DNA of 39,766 bases from Hoeflea sp. GTDB taxonomy: Bacteria > Pseudomonadota > Alphaproteobacteria > Rhizobiales > Rhizobiaceae. Every line of letters begins with the position of its first letter. Position 1 is the stretch's first letter. A model generated the notes under the pieces. The model was not told the DNA's origin, searched no databases, and saw only the letters and a program-made list of their open reading frames with translations. The translations under genes were made by a program, and so were the position numbers. The stretch lies in the NCBI RefSeq assembly GCF_002733955.1, contig NZ_NVXQ01000014.1:1-39766 (forward strand), given 5' to 3'. Positions 17,611 through 26,242 of this stretch are shown in pieces.

Positions 17611-18084
17611 ATGTCCGCGCAACTGATCTTCGACACTGCACCGCTCGGCGCGATCATCCGCTATTCCGACGGCACACTCCGTCCCCCTGAGCGGCACCGC
17701 CGCAAGCTCCAGGCCTGGGAGCGCCACAACAACACCGGCCGTCTCGTCAAGAGACAGGCGGGTGCCCGCGTCGGGGAAACCATCATTCCCGGAAGCTTTA
17801 CCCTGCATGAGGGCGACTACGGCACCAAGGCGGTGATCGTACTGAAGGTCTTCAAGACCTTCTCGCTCGACAGCGATCTCGACTTCACCGTCATCGAGCG
17901 TCCTTCTGCCGGCTCGGTTCTCGTGCTCAGCCGGCCCGGCGATGCGGGCGAACTGGTCCACGTCGCGGTCAGCAGGGCCGCGGCCGATGAATGGCTGTCG
18001 CGCCACGGCTACCCCGATGCGGTGCTGCATGAGGTGACCGCCGACCAGGTGGCCTCCGATCATGTCGAGGGGAGGGCGGCATGA
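17611..18084 (+). CDS. Conserved plasmid-type hypothetical protein, 157 aa
   Basis: The frame starts at an ATG with AGGAGG 10 bp upstream and ends in an ATGA overlap with the next gene, good signs of a real gene. The protein is soluble, with a basic region (PPERHRRKLQAWERHNNTGRLVKRQ, about 24-48) and a beta-rich middle (FTLHEGDYGTKAVIVLKVFKTFSL). I do not recognise a named family. It is the first of four genes (17611-19407) joined by start/stop overlaps and probably translated together. Confidence 0.7.
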   Translation: MSAQLIFDTAPLGAIIRYSDGTLRPPERHRRKLQAWERHNNTGRLVKRQAGARVGETIIPGSFTLHEGDYGTKAVIVLKVFKTFSLDSDLDFTVIERPSAGSVLVLSRPGDAGELVHVAVSRAAADEWLSRHGYPDAVLHEVTADQVASDHVEGRAA

Positions 18085-18959
18085 CCAATTCCGCCCAATC
18101 CCACCCTTCCGCCTCACAGCCCACCGACATGGTCGGGGTTGAGTTCGGGACCAGCGCCGACGGTTTCGCTGTGGCGTGCATCGATGACACCGCCTACGCC
18201 ATGCTGCCCGGCCGGAATGGAACCCACCACCTTGCCGCGGCATGGTTGGTGCGCCGGCCCTTGCACGAGCTCGCACGGGGAGACTTCTACGGGTTTCAAG
18301 GCGCGCTCGCCGACGAGCCCGCTTTCCGTGCCAAAATGGCCGAGAAAGCCGAGCACATCCGCGAGAAAAATGCTCTCGGCCGCCGGGAAATCCACTCCCG
18401 GGCGTATACGCCCTGGGGACCCTCGCAGGGCGCCACGGTCTTTGCAGTGGGGATCGTCTGCCATTCGACCGCCGGTCATGGCGGGTTCCATCTTGCGACC
18501 GATCGCAATGCCAGGGTCGATGGGCGGCTTCGCAATGCCAATAGCTGGTACGAAGAAGACGTCGAGTGGGCGATCGTTGCGATTACCTTCCCGGAATTGT
18601 TTACCAGCTTCGAACGGCGATGCGCCGACCAGACGGTCAAGGACAGTTGGCCAGACGAATTCGAGGCGATCACGGGAACCGTGCTCGAACCCGGTCAATC
18701 CCGCGAAAAGGATCGCCGGGCCTTCCAGTCGCGCCATGCCGGCGACTGGATCGTGATCTCCGCTATCAGGTCGGATCATCACGACGGCTTTGTCGAGGTC
18801 GTCGCGACGCTTGGCGGCACGCGCGATCACGCTGCGGAGGAGCGCCGATTTCTGGTTCGCTCGGCGGAATACACGGTCGGCCCATTTGGTTTCGTCATCG
18901 ATCCCGCCCGCCACGATGTCTATGACGGGCCCTCCAGCTTTATCGGATGGGGGCGCTGA
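18081..18959 (+). CDS. DUF7007-like plasmid protein, 292 aa
   Basis: The 292-residue frame overlaps the previous stop (ATGA) and its own stop overlaps the next start (TGATG). Segments such as SRAYTPWGPSQGATVFAVGIVCHSTAGHGGFHL resemble the DUF7007 family, in which a WGPSQ-type motif and a GHGG(F/Y) motif are conserved. The function is unknown and no catalytic motif stands out. It contains no membrane segment. The family name is a moderate-confidence recognition; the reading frame is solid. Confidence 0.7.
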   Translation: MTNSAQSHPSASQPTDMVGVEFGTSADGFAVACIDDTAYAMLPGRNGTHHLAAAWLVRRPLHELARGDFYGFQGALADEPAFRAKMAEKAEHIREKNALGRREIHSRAYTPWGPSQGATVFAVGIVCHSTAGHGGFHLATDRNARVDGRLRNANSWYEEDVEWAIVAITFPELFTSFERRCADQTVKDSWPDEFEAITGTVLEPGQSREKDRRAFQSRHAGDWIVISAIRSDHHDGFVEVVATLGGTRDHAAEERRFLVRSAEYTVGPFGFVIDPARHDVYDGPSSFIGWGR

Positions 18960-19159
18960 TGTCCGTCCCCTGGAAACTGATCGCCATTGCCTTCGGCTGG
19001 CACGCCAGCTTCCGGATGGAGGGCGCCTATCCGAAGCTCATCATCCATCACAGGCGGCACAGCACCCGGTTCGCGGGGGCCGACGCCTGGAAGCGCGCGG
19101 CTCTGACGTCGATCCACGCTCCCCGCTTCATGACCCCGAACAGGAGACCCAGACCATGA
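18959..19159 (+). CDS. Small basic hypothetical protein, 66 aa
   Basis: ATG at 18959 overlaps the TGA of the preceding gene (TGATG), and its own TGA overlaps the next ATG (ATGA at 19156). The product (MSVPWKLIAIAFGWHASFRM...) is short, strongly basic (pI clearly high, many Arg and His) and has no named domain. Being locked between two genes by overlaps is the main evidence that it is translated. Confidence 0.55.
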   Translation: MSVPWKLIAIAFGWHASFRMEGAYPKLIIHHRRHSTRFAGADAWKRAALTSIHAPRFMTPNRRPRP

Positions 19160-19407
19160 CCGCATGGCTCGTTGCAGTCCATATTCTCGTGACGGCCGAT
19201 ACCACCAATCCCCGTGCGCATATCGCCGAAGCGCTCGAAGCCCATCTTGACGGATCGTCACCATTTCCCGATCAGGCCAACGTCGCCATCATCGACTGGG
19301 CAGTCGCCGGCGAGGACCTTGCGGCGTCCATGGCCCCTGCCGCCATCCCGCCAGACTATGAACCCGGAAGCATGCCCTTCCCGCAATGGCCGGTAGGCAA
19401 GGGTTAG
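19156..19407 (+). CDS. Small hypothetical protein, 83 aa
   Basis: It starts in an ATGA overlap with the 66-residue gene. The product has a beta strand followed by an acidic helix (MTAWLVAVHILVTADTTN, then AHIAEALEAHLDG) and a Pro-rich tail (PPDYEPGSMPFPQWPVGKG). I do not recognise a family. It is the last of the four overlapping genes and is followed by a 401-bp gene-free region. Confidence 0.55.
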   Translation: MTAWLVAVHILVTADTTNPRAHIAEALEAHLDGSSPFPDQANVAIIDWAVAGEDLAASMAPAAIPPDYEPGSMPFPQWPVGKG

Positions 19408-19808
19408 CGCAGCGATCTCCCGAACCGCATCGGCAGACGCAGCGGTGGTTTGGTCGGGTTAGCGGTCCGGTTGGCGATCGTCATTTCCTTCACACATCGC
19501 CGCCAGTGGAGCGCCATGTCTGCCGGCCTTCCCTTCGGGACAGGCTGCGGTCGTAAACCGGCGGCCGGAGCCTTCAAGGCCGCTGACGCGCCGCGGTGCG
19601 GCCGCGCGGACCATCCTCGCCAAGCCGGCCCCGCGGTATGGCGCAAGGGCTGAAAGCTTTGCTGACCCGCAGGACAGGTTCGCTCGTCTCGGTCCGCGCG
19701 GACCCTGAAGCCTCCGTCTTTCCACCGGTTTTTCCTGACCGCGCCCGAAGGGAAGGCCGGCAGTCCGGCTTGAGCCTTCGGCCATACCGTGAAGGAAAGG
19801 AAAATCAC
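19408..19808. repeat. 401-bp gene-free region with a long imperfect inverted repeat
   Basis: A 19-bp stretch at 19521-19539 (TGCCGGCCTTCCCTTCGGG) is repeated exactly in reverse complement at 19744-19762. Similarity goes on inwards on both sides: CGGTCGTAAACCGG against a mirrored CGGTCAGGAAAAACCGG, then CGGAGCCTTCAAGG against a mirrored CGGAGGCTTCAGGG. Transcribed, this would fold into a long interrupted hairpin of roughly 240 nt. It could be a structured RNA leader of the 19809 gene, a protein-binding or transfer-related site, or a decayed repeat. No open frame here is convincing. Confidence 0.6.
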
Positions 19809-20396
19809 ATGACCAGTACCGCTCGTTCTCCCCGTCAATCCGCCAAGGTCACCCAGCTTCGCAAGGGCGCTTCGCTCGAAATGGTCCGACTTGCCTGCCC
19901 CGATAGCGCTCAGGCCTCCCTCATCTCCGAAAGCTTCGGTCTTCCCGTGATCGACGGTGACGGCATTCGCGAACTTCATCACAAGATCATCGTCGACACG
20001 GCCGACGCCCTCAACGAGGGTCTCGGCGAACGGGCGATGCAGATCCACCTGCAGCGCATCGTCGGTTCGTTTGTCGGCTCCGCCCACGGGGCCGGACAAT
20101 TCTACAGCCGCGCCGTGACCGAGGCCCGCGATGCCACGGCCAAGGGATCCAATGACACTCGGGACGAGGACATCGATGGCCCGGTCGGCTTCGATGGGGC
20201 AGCCCAACGCAAGCGCGAATTCGCGGCCGATATGGGCCTGCAGGCGCATGCGCTCCGTTGCGCCGCCGAAGGCGTCGTGACTGCCTACGAAGAGGTGGTC
20301 GGCGAGGCGTGGAAGCCCTTCCAGCGCCTGATCGACAACCCAGGTCAGACCGTCGACCGCAAGGCGGCCGAACTGCAGTTGGCCGCACTCAGCTAG
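19809..20396 (+). CDS. Conserved plasmid-type hypothetical protein, 195 aa
   Basis: ATG at 19809 follows AAGGAAAGGAAAA. The mostly helical protein has a central stretch LHHKIIVDTADALNEGLGERAMQIHLQRIVGSFVGSAHGAGQFYSRAVTEARDAT and ends with KPFQRLIDNPGQTVDRKAAELQLAALS. No membrane segment, metal motif or nucleotide site is visible, and I do not recognise a named family. A strong intrinsic terminator follows within 8 bp, so this closes the plasmid-type block. Confidence 0.65.
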   Translation: MTSTARSPRQSAKVTQLRKGASLEMVRLACPDSAQASLISESFGLPVIDGDGIRELHHKIIVDTADALNEGLGERAMQIHLQRIVGSFVGSAHGAGQFYSRAVTEARDATAKGSNDTRDEDIDGPVGFDGAAQRKREFAADMGLQAHALRCAAEGVVTAYEEVVGEAWKPFQRLIDNPGQTVDRKAAELQLAALS

Positions 20397-20403
20397 GCCA
20401 AAC

Positions 20404-20432
20404 GGGCGGAGTTCCGGCTCCGCCCCTTTTTT
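20404..20432 (+). terminator. Intrinsic terminator
   Basis: An 8-bp perfect stem (GGGCGGAG / CTCCGCCC) with a six-base loop is followed directly by C and six T. It ends the transcript of the 195-residue gene and insulates the toxin-antitoxin promoter, which begins 20 bp later. Confidence 0.85.
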
Positions 20433-20451
20433 GTCGACACGAAGACTCGAA

Positions 20452-20490
20452 TTGACAAAATTACATGGAATACCTATTTTACGTAAAATA
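20452..20490 (+). promoter_or_regulatory. Promoter and operator of the toxin-antitoxin pair
   Basis: TTGACA (20452-20457), a 17-bp spacer and TATTTT (20475-20480) form a near-consensus promoter. The -10 box opens a perfect 16-bp palindrome, TATTTTACGTAAAATA (20475-20490). Phd/YefM-type antitoxins repress their own promoters by binding such palindromes, so this is the probable autoregulation site; it lies 14 bp before the antitoxin start. Confidence 0.8.
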
Positions 20491-20504
20491 CTGGAGCCTT
20501 TGCG

Positions 20505-20759
20505 ATGAAGCAGTTCACCTTTTCCGACATGAACCGATCTTCGGGCGAAATCCTCGAGGCGGCGATGATCGAACCGGTCGTGCTCACCAAGCACGGCAAG
20601 GAGAAGCTCTTTGTTCTCTCTGCCCGGGACTACCACCGGATGCGCGGTGAACCGAGCCCGACGAAGTCCTATTCCCTGCACGATGCGCCGGATGACATCC
20701 ATCAAGAACTGATGTCCGGTATAGACGCCATCCTCGAGCCTGCAAAAAACGATGCTTGA
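20505..20759 (+). CDS. Phd/YefM-family antitoxin
   Basis: This 84-residue protein has the Phd fold signature in its N-terminal half: SDMNRSSGEILEAAMIEPVVLTKHGKEKLFVLSARDYHRM, in which DMNRSSGEIL forms the DNA-contacting helix and PVVLTKHGKEKLFVLSA the central strands. The C-terminal part (SLHDAPDDIHQELMSGIDAILEP) is acidic and would wrap the toxin. Its TGA overlaps the toxin start by 8 bases. The palindrome over its promoter fits autoregulation. Protease turnover of the antitoxin is expected from the family. Confidence 0.85.
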   Translation: MKQFTFSDMNRSSGEILEAAMIEPVVLTKHGKEKLFVLSARDYHRMRGEPSPTKSYSLHDAPDDIHQELMSGIDAILEPAKNDA

Positions 20760-21147
20760 ACAGGGCGATGTCGCCGAGTTTCATTACCTCTGGCACCGCG
20801 AAGCGGAAAAGGGCGAGGAATCCGGCCGGAAGCCTCGCCCTGTCTGCATCGTCATCAAAACACCCGGCAATCCTGATGTCGTGTTTCTCTTTCCTTTTAC
20901 CTCCAGGCAGCCGCTCGACGGCCAGCTTGCGCTGATTGTCCCTGAAATCGAGTGCCGGCGCATTGGGCTCAACCCCCCATGCTGGATCATTCTCGACGAG
21001 TTCAATCGCGTGGAGATGGATAAGGACTATGATTTCGTGTCCACCGAGCCGATCGGATCTGTCAGCGCGGCGTTCCTCCGCGAGATTGCCACGACAATCA
21101 AGCAAGCGGCCCGCGCGTCCGCGATCAAGGCCGTGAAGCGGACCTGA
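20752..21147 (+). CDS. Probable PemK/MazF-like toxin
   Basis: The 131-residue protein starts inside the antitoxin gene. LEQGDVAEFHYLWHREAEKGEESGRKPRPVCIVI resembles the N-terminal strand-loop-strand of PemK-like growth inhibitors (GD(V/I), then KxRPxxVV), here with a longer insert. Family toxins cut mRNA in the cytoplasm. The rest (FLFPFTSRQPLDGQLALIVPEIECRRIGL) is beta-rich as expected, with a basic C-terminal helix. Pairing with a Phd antitoxin rather than MazE/PemI is less usual. Toxin identity is from operon position plus partial motif match and should be regarded as probable only. Confidence 0.65.
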   Translation: MLEQGDVAEFHYLWHREAEKGEESGRKPRPVCIVIKTPGNPDVVFLFPFTSRQPLDGQLALIVPEIECRRIGLNPPCWIILDEFNRVEMDKDYDFVSTEPIGSVSAAFLREIATTIKQAARASAIKAVKRT

Positions 21148-21387
21148 CTTCCGCTCTAAACACTTCCCGACAACAAGACCTCGTATCCCGCACCGTGTTC
21201 GGCTCTCATCTCCCGACCTGGCTGTCCAGCCTCGACCAGGCCGATCCGACCGCACCTGACCAGAACTCTATCCCGGATGCAGCCCAACCTCGCTCTTTGA
21301 GAGATGGCATTCCTGGTGCGGCGCGGACTTCCACGATCAACCCGTAAAGGGTCCGCTCGCAAGCGGCGGCCGCTTGGCTTTGGCCTG

Positions 21388-21414
21388 TGTGTTTCGGCGT
21401 GCAAAATTGACCCC
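21388..21414 (+). repeat. IS21 left terminal repeat
   Basis: Starts TGTGTTTCGGCG and ends TTGACCCC; pairs with 26468-26494 with roughly three quarters of positions identical. Confidence 0.7.
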
Positions 21415-21485
21415 ATTAGCGGGGTGATCGGCGTCCAATTTTGCCCCCCCTCGGATTTATCTGACCATCCGTGTTTTGACAGCGG

Positions 21486-22997
21486 ATGGAGAGGGAGTTG
21501 AAGCGAGTGGATACGATTGCGCGCGTCCGGCGAGCCTTCCATGTTCGAGGCTGGTCGATGAAGAAGATCGCCCGCGAACTGCATGTTTCCCGCAATACGG
21601 TCCGCAAGATATTGCGCTCCGACGAGACCGACTTCTTCTACGAGCGCGAACGACAGCCTTTGCCGAAGACGGGTGTCTGGAAAGTCGAGATCGAGCGTTT
21701 TCTTGCGGCAAACGAAGGCCGGCCATCACGTGAACGGCTGACGCTGATCCGGATTTACGAGGAGCTTCGGGCGCTCGGATACGACGGCAGCTACGATGCG
21801 ATCCGCCGTTACGCCAAGGGTTGGGCCAAGAACCGCGGATCAGCGACGGCGCAGGCCTATGTGCCGCTTTACTATGCACCCGGCGAAGCCTTCCAGTTCG
21901 ACTGGAGCCACGAGATTGTGTTGATCAACGGGGTGACGACGACCGTCAAGGTCGCCCATGTCCGGCTCTACCACAGCCGTATGATGTTTGCCCGCGCCTA
22001 TATGCGCGAGAGCCAGGAGATGGTGTTCGACGCCCATGACAAGGCCTTCGCCTTCTTCCGCGGCACCTGCACGCGCGGCATCTACGACAACATGAAGACG
22101 GCGGTGGAGACGGTCTTCGTTGGCAAGGAGCGGCTATACAATCGCCGTTTCCTGCAGATGTGCAGCCATTACCTCGTGCAGCCGGTTGCCTGCACCCCGG
22201 CGTCTGGTTGGGAGAAAGGCCAGGTCGAGAACCAGGTCGGCCTGGTGCGCGAACGCTTCTTCACCCCGCGCCTGAGGGGCAAGAGCCTTGAGGAATTGAA
22301 CGTCTGGCTGCTCGACAAATGTGTGGCCTACGCCAAGGCGCACAACCATCCGGAACAGGCCGACCAAACGATCTGGCAGATGTTCGAGGCCGAGCGCGGC
22401 AGTCTCGTCCCCTATGTAGGGCCGTTCGACGGCTTTCACTGCGTTCCGGCCTCGGTGTCCAAGACCTGCACGGTCCGTTTCGACAATAACAAATACTCGG
22501 TCCTCTCAACGGCTGTCGGCCGCCCGGTCGAAGTCCACGCCTATGCCGACCGGATTGTCGTCAAGCAGGATGGCACGGTCATCGCCGAACATCGGCGCAG
22601 CTTCGGCCGCGGCGAGACGGTCTATGATCCCTGGCATTATGTGCCTGTCCTGGCCCGTAAACCCGGCGCTCTTCGCAATGGCGCACCGTTCCGCGACTGG
22701 GTGCTGCCGGCGGCGATGGAGAAGGTCCGCAAGCGATTGAAGACCATCGATGACGGTGATCGGCAAATGGTCACCATTCTCGGCTGCGTGCCAGACGACG
22801 GCATCACCGCCGTGGAGGCCGCATGTCAGGAAGCGCTTGATCAAGGTGTTTGCTCGGCTGCCGTCATCCTGAACATCCTCGCGCGACGTCGTGATCCGGC
22901 CCCGACCGCGCCCCTGCAAATCCCCGATGCGCTGCGGCTGACCCATGAGCCGGTCGCCGATTGTGCACGATACGACAGCCTCAGGAGGGCAAGCTGA
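21486..22997 (+). CDS. istA: IS21-family transposase IstA
   Basis: The 503-residue protein has an N-terminal helix-turn-helix ([21 protein letters not shown], about 18-40) and an RNase H-fold DDE domain: [15 protein letters not shown] (first Asp), [13 protein letters not shown] (second Asp) and [18 protein letters not shown] (Glu). A C-terminal beta domain follows ([23 protein letters not shown]). It is full length for the family. The stop TGA overlaps the istB start (TGATG), the usual translational coupling. The enzyme needs IstB, which is broken here, so this copy should not move alone. Confidence 0.93.
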   Translation: MERELKRVDTIARVRRAFHVRGWSMKKIARELHVSRNTVRKILRSDETDFFYERERQPLPKTGVWKVEIERFLAANEGRPSRERLTLIRIYEELRALGYDGSYDAIRRYAKGWAKNRGSATAQAYVPLYYAPGEAFQFDWSHEIVLINGVTTTVKVAHVRLYHSRMMFARAYMRESQEMVFDAHDKAFAFFRGTCTRGIYDNMKTAVETVFVGKERLYNRRFLQMCSHYLVQPVACTPASGWEKGQVENQVGLVRERFFTPRLRGKSLEELNVWLLDKCVAYAKAHNHPEQADQTIWQMFEAERGSLVPYVGPFDGFHCVPASVSKTCTVRFDNNKYSVLSTAVGRPVEVHAYADRIVVKQDGTVIAEHRRSFGRGETVYDPWHYVPVLARKPGALRNGAPFRDWVLPAAMEKVRKRLKTIDDGDRQMVTILGCVPDDGITAVEAACQEALDQGVCSAAVILNILARRRDPAPTAPLQIPDALRLTHEPVADCARYDSLRRAS

Positions 22998-23628
22998 TGG
23001 AACGCACACAGGTTCTGGAATTGATGAGCACCTTGAAGCTCTACGGCATGCGCAGTGCCTATGACGAGGTCATGGGTAATGGGATCAAACGACAGCATGA
23101 GCCGCCGCGTATTGTTGGTGATCTCCTGCAGTCCGAGATCGCCGAGAAACAGGCGCGCTCCATCCGTTACCAGCTCAGCATCGCCAAGCTGCCTCTGGCC
23201 AAGGACATCGACGACTTCGACTTCGCCAACACGCCCGTCAATGAAGGCCTCGTCCGCGAACTGGCCACCGGAGCCTTTGTCGCCGATCAGCGCAATGTCG
23301 TTCTTGTCGGCGGCACAGGCACAGGCAAGAGCCACCTGGCCATCGCGATTGCCCGTGCTCTCATCCGCAATGGCACACGCGGGCGCTTCTTCAATGTCGT
23401 CGATCTGGTCAACCGCCTGGAGACGGAGACGCGCAGCGGAAAGCAGGGAAGAACGGCGGACTATCTCAACCGTCTCGACTTCATCATCCTCGATGAACTG
23501 GGCTATCTGCCCTTCGCCCAGGCCGGAGGTCAGCTTCTATTCCATCTGATCAGCAGGCTCTACGAGCGCACCTCGATCATCGTCACCACCAACCTCGCAT
23601 TCGGCGAATGGCCAACCGTGTTCGGCGA
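22997..23628 (+). pseudogene. istB: IstB ATPase, 5' part (210 codons), interrupted
   Basis: This part encodes the AAA+ helper of IS21 up to [11 protein letters not shown]. It has Walker [13 protein letters not shown] and Walker [13 protein letters not shown], and the N-terminal zone [18 protein letters not shown]. The frame stops being IstB after GGCGA at 23628, inside the conserved [14 protein letters not shown] motif. The missing 35 codons are at 26253-26357. Joining 23628 to 26255 restores GAC and an uninterrupted 244-residue IstB, so the insertion is recent and precise. Confidence 0.92.
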
Positions 23629-23648
23629 ACCAAACATCACAGGCTGCC
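23609..23648 (+). other. attL-like junction of the serine-recombinase element
   Basis: IstB sequence GTGTTCGGC is followed by GA (23627-23628) and then by the element end ACCAAACATCACAGGC. The same GA occurs at the right junction, as expected for the 2-bp crossover of a serine recombinase. Confidence 0.7.
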
Positions 23649-23663
23649 GCCATTCTCGACAGG

Positions 23664-24143
23664 ATGGTGTCTCATTTGACGGTCGTCGACCCGCGCCACG
23701 GCCTTGCGGGTCAGCGTCTCGAGCTCGTTTCAGGCCGGTCCGGGCGCGGTCCGGCGTTCGTTGTCGTTCGATTACCTGACGGACGCTGCCGTTCAATTCG
23801 CCGCTCAGCGACCGATCTTGCGGCCGAAACACCGGAAGATCGGAATGCATCGAAGTCGGCGCCTCGCGTCAGCGTTCGAACGCTGCTCACATTGATGCAC
23901 CATTTGAACAGCAAGGTTGCCTCCCGTTCCAAGGAGGTGATTCGCGATGAACGTGCAATCGAATCCGTACCGCGTAGCGTCCCAGTCTCTCACAAAGCTT
24001 CTGAACCCGAGCACGCCACGCCCGCGTCCGTGGCTCGATCTGCCGGCGGAGACGCGGAAACAGATCGCTCAGGGTCTTGCGCCACTGTTGATGCGGATGC
24101 GGTGGTCGACCCGCGCGCCGACAAAGGTGGATCGGCATGTTGA
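23664..24143 (+). CDS. DUF5372-like small protein of the recombinase element
   Basis: ATG at 23664 begins [52 protein letters not shown], which resembles DUF5372 proteins (HPxHxLxGxxFELV...DGRLRSLPxxWTDL) that accompany recombinases and transposases. That homology ends near [15 protein letters not shown] (about residue 85). The frame then stays open to 24143 across the next gene in another phase, so the true product may be extended by loss of a stop. The role of these proteins is unknown; a helper in recombination is an inference from constant linkage. Confidence 0.6.
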   Translation: MVSHLTVVDPRHGLAGQRLELVSGRSGRGPAFVVVRLPDGRCRSIRRSATDLAAETPEDRNASKSAPRVSVRTLLTLMHHLNSKVASRSKEVIRDERAIESVPRSVPVSHKASEPEHATPASVARSAGGDAETDRSGSCATVDADAVVDPRADKGGSAC

Positions 24144-24156
24144 GAGCTTCGAATAG
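23947..24156 (+). CDS. 69-aa accessory protein of the recombinase element
   Basis: It begins at an ATG preceded by AAGGAGGTGATT, an unusually complete match to the 16S anti-Shine-Dalgarno end, so strong translation is expected. The product contains [25 protein letters not shown], a helix pair seen in small ORFs next to recombinases in alphaproteobacteria and actinobacteria; no name is known to me. It overlaps the recombinase start by 20 bases, implying coupled translation. Confidence 0.65.
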   Translation: MNVQSNPYRVASQSLTKLLNPSTPRPRPWLDLPAETRKQIAQGLAPLLMRMRWSTRAPTKVDRHVESFE

Positions 24157-26242
24157 TCCCGACGAACGCGTCACGGCCGAGCATCGCGGCAAGCTCGCCT
24201 ACATCTATGTCCGCCAGTCTTCCGTGAACCAAGTGCGGCATCATCAAGAAAGCACGGAGCTGCAGTATCGTCTCGTCGATCGGGCCGTCGCTCTTGGCTG
24301 GCCGCATGAACGCGTGCACGTCATTGATGAAGATCTCGGCAAATCCGGGACCGGTCTCGTCGAGCGAGAGGGCTTCAAGAAGCTGATCGCCGAGATAGGG
24401 CTGGGAAACGCCGGACTGGTCATCAGCCTCGACGCCTCCCGGCTTGCTCGCAACAACCGCGATTGGCATCAGCTCCTCGATCTGTGCTCATTGTTCGGCG
24501 TCATCATCGCTGACGGGGAACGGCTCTACGATCCCTGCGCTTACCACGACCGCCTGTTGCTGGGCTTGTCCGGCATCATGAGCGAAGCGGAGTTGCATCA
24601 GATCAAGCAGCGCCTCCATCAGGGCGAGCGCCAGAAAGCGGCGCGCGGCGAGCTGCGCCTTCCTCTTCCCGCCGGATTGGCTCATGACCGTTCGGGCCAG
24701 ATCATTCTCAATCCCGATGAGCAGGTGCAGGCGAGGCTCGGCCTAGTCTTCAACAAGTTCCGCGAGCTTGGAAGCGCGCGGGCGGTGATGCGCTATCTGC
24801 GAAAGGAGAATTTGCCGCTGCCGATGCGTCCCTTGCTTGGTCCGGCGCCGCACGAAGTGGTCTGGCGTGAGGCAAGCAATCCGCGGGTGCTCAGCATTCT
24901 CCATAATCCCGGCTATGCTGGGGCGTATGTGTATGGTCGGCGGCGGCTGAATGGCGGGCGCGTTCGCCAGGGTGTTTACCGCCCGCGGACAACCAAGGTC
25001 CCCATCGCGGACTGGGAGGTCTGTCTTGAAGCCGCTCATCCTGGTTACATTAACTGGGAGGAGTTCATGGAGAACCAGAGGCGATTGGCGAACAATATCA
25101 ACCGCTACGAAGCCGGCCATTCAGGCACGCCGCGCAAGGGTGCCGCACTGCTGCAGGGCATCGCGGTCTGTGGGCGGTGTGGTCGTCGGATGAGTCTGCG
25201 CTATAGCGGTCCCGCAGGGAACTATCCCGTCTACACATGCCGCGCCGACCGCGGCCACGACGGGGGGGCGTTATGCCAGGAAGTGCGCGCGCTACCGGTC
25301 GATGCACGCGTCGAAAGCATTCTGCTTGACGCCCTGATGCCGGACAGGATCGCCATCGCCGTCGCCGCACTGGGCCAGATCGAAGAGGAAGCGCGTCAAC
25401 TCGAGCGTCAATGGGCCCTGCGGCGCGAACGGGCGCGCTATGAGGCGGAAAGGGCACGGCGCCAATACGATGCGGTCGAGCCCGAAAACCGCTTGGTGGC
25501 GCGTTCGCTGGAGCGCGGCTGGGAAGAGAAGCTGCGCGCCGCCGAGGCGATCGAGCAGGATTATGAACGGTGGCGGTCTGACGAGCCCCTGGTCCTGAGT
25601 GAGGCAGACCGCGACGGTTTGCTGGCGCTCGGAAAAGACCTGCCCGGCATCTGGCGCGCCCCGTCGACCATGGCGGCCGAGCGCAAAAGCATCCTGCGCC
25701 TCATTATCTATGAAGTCGTCCTCGACCAGAAACGCCTGCGGGGACGGGTCTGGTTCAAGATCCTGTGGCAAACGGGAGCGACAAGCGAACACTCTCTCCA
25801 GAGGCGCGTTCACACCTATGGCGACTACATCGATATCGACAGGCTGCGGAAGCGCGTGACGGAGCTGAACGCCGCTGGGAAGATGGACAAGGAAATCGCG
25901 TCGACGCTGAACGCGGAAGGCTTCTTTGCGGCACAGAACTGCGCCTTCAAGGGTGATAATGTCTGGTTGTTGCGGAGACGTTGGGGTATTCCTACAGTCA
26001 AAATCAACGGCACGAGCGCCAATCCCATCCGATGGCCGGACGGAACCTATTCCATCCACGGAGCTGCTGTTGCTCTCGGCGTTACGCCGCAGACCATCTT
26101 CAAATACCTGGCTCGCGGCCTGGTCGAAGGCCGGCAGTTGGTGAAAGGACAACCATGGCAGATAGAACTGACGGACGAGCTGATAGACACTCTGCGCGCT
26201 CGCGCCCAACGCAATAGACGATCGAGGAAACAGGCATCATGA
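24137..26242 (+). CDS. Large serine recombinase (resolvase/invertase fold), 701 aa
   Basis: N-terminal catalytic domain: [13 protein letters not shown] with catalytic Ser28 after Arg26, [33 protein letters not shown] and the long helix [28 protein letters not shown] recombinase domain follows ([33 protein letters not shown]). Then comes a zinc ribbon, CGRCGRRM ... [16 protein letters not shown] (about 349-382), a coiled-coil ([27 protein letters not shown], about 415-450) and a C-terminal basic region with a helix-turn-helix-like [17 protein letters not shown]. Length and order fit the large serine integrase group. It acts on att sites at 23627 and 26253. GGTGG precedes the ATG. Confidence 0.93.
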   Translation: MLRASNSPDERVTAEHRGKLAYIYVRQSSVNQVRHHQESTELQYRLVDRAVALGWPHERVHVIDEDLGKSGTGLVEREGFKKLIAEIGLGNAGLVISLDASRLARNNRDWHQLLDLCSLFGVIIADGERLYDPCAYHDRLLLGLSGIMSEAELHQIKQRLHQGERQKAARGELRLPLPAGLAHDRSGQIILNPDEQVQARLGLVFNKFRELGSARAVMRYLRKENLPLPMRPLLGPAPHEVVWREASNPRVLSILHNPGYAGAYVYGRRRLNGGRVRQGVYRPRTTKVPIADWEVCLEAAHPGYINWEEFMENQRRLANNINRYEAGHSGTPRKGAALLQGIAVCGRCGRRMSLRYSGPAGNYPVYTCRADRGHDGGALCQEVRALPVDARVESILLDALMPDRIAIAVAALGQIEEEARQLERQWALRRERARYEAERARRQYDAVEPENRLVARSLERGWEEKLRAAEAIEQDYERWRSDEPLVLSEADRDGLLALGKDLPGIWRAPSTMAAERKSILRLIIYEVVLDQKRLRGRVWFKILWQTGATSEHSLQRRVHTYGDYIDIDRLRKRVTELNAAGKMDKEIASTLNAEGFFAAQNCAFKGDNVWLLRRRWGIPTVKINGTSANPIRWPDGTYSIHGAAVALGVTPQTIFKYLARGLVEGRQLVKGQPWQIELTDELIDTLRARAQRNRRSRKQAS

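Noticed and set aside
18114-18914. Long minus-strand open frame (266 aa) opposite the DUF7007-like gene
   Set aside because: It lies fully opposite a gene with good ribosome site and overlaps; long antisense frames are common in GC-rich DNA and the product has no recognisable motif.
19404-20705. Minus-strand open frame of 433 aa across the inverted-repeat gap and the 195-aa gene
   Set aside because: It crosses an intrinsic terminator and the toxin-antitoxin promoter and looks like low-complexity antisense sequence.
25292-26209. Minus-strand open frame of 305 aa opposite the serine recombinase
   Set aside because: Complementary to a well-supported recombinase domain; no family match.
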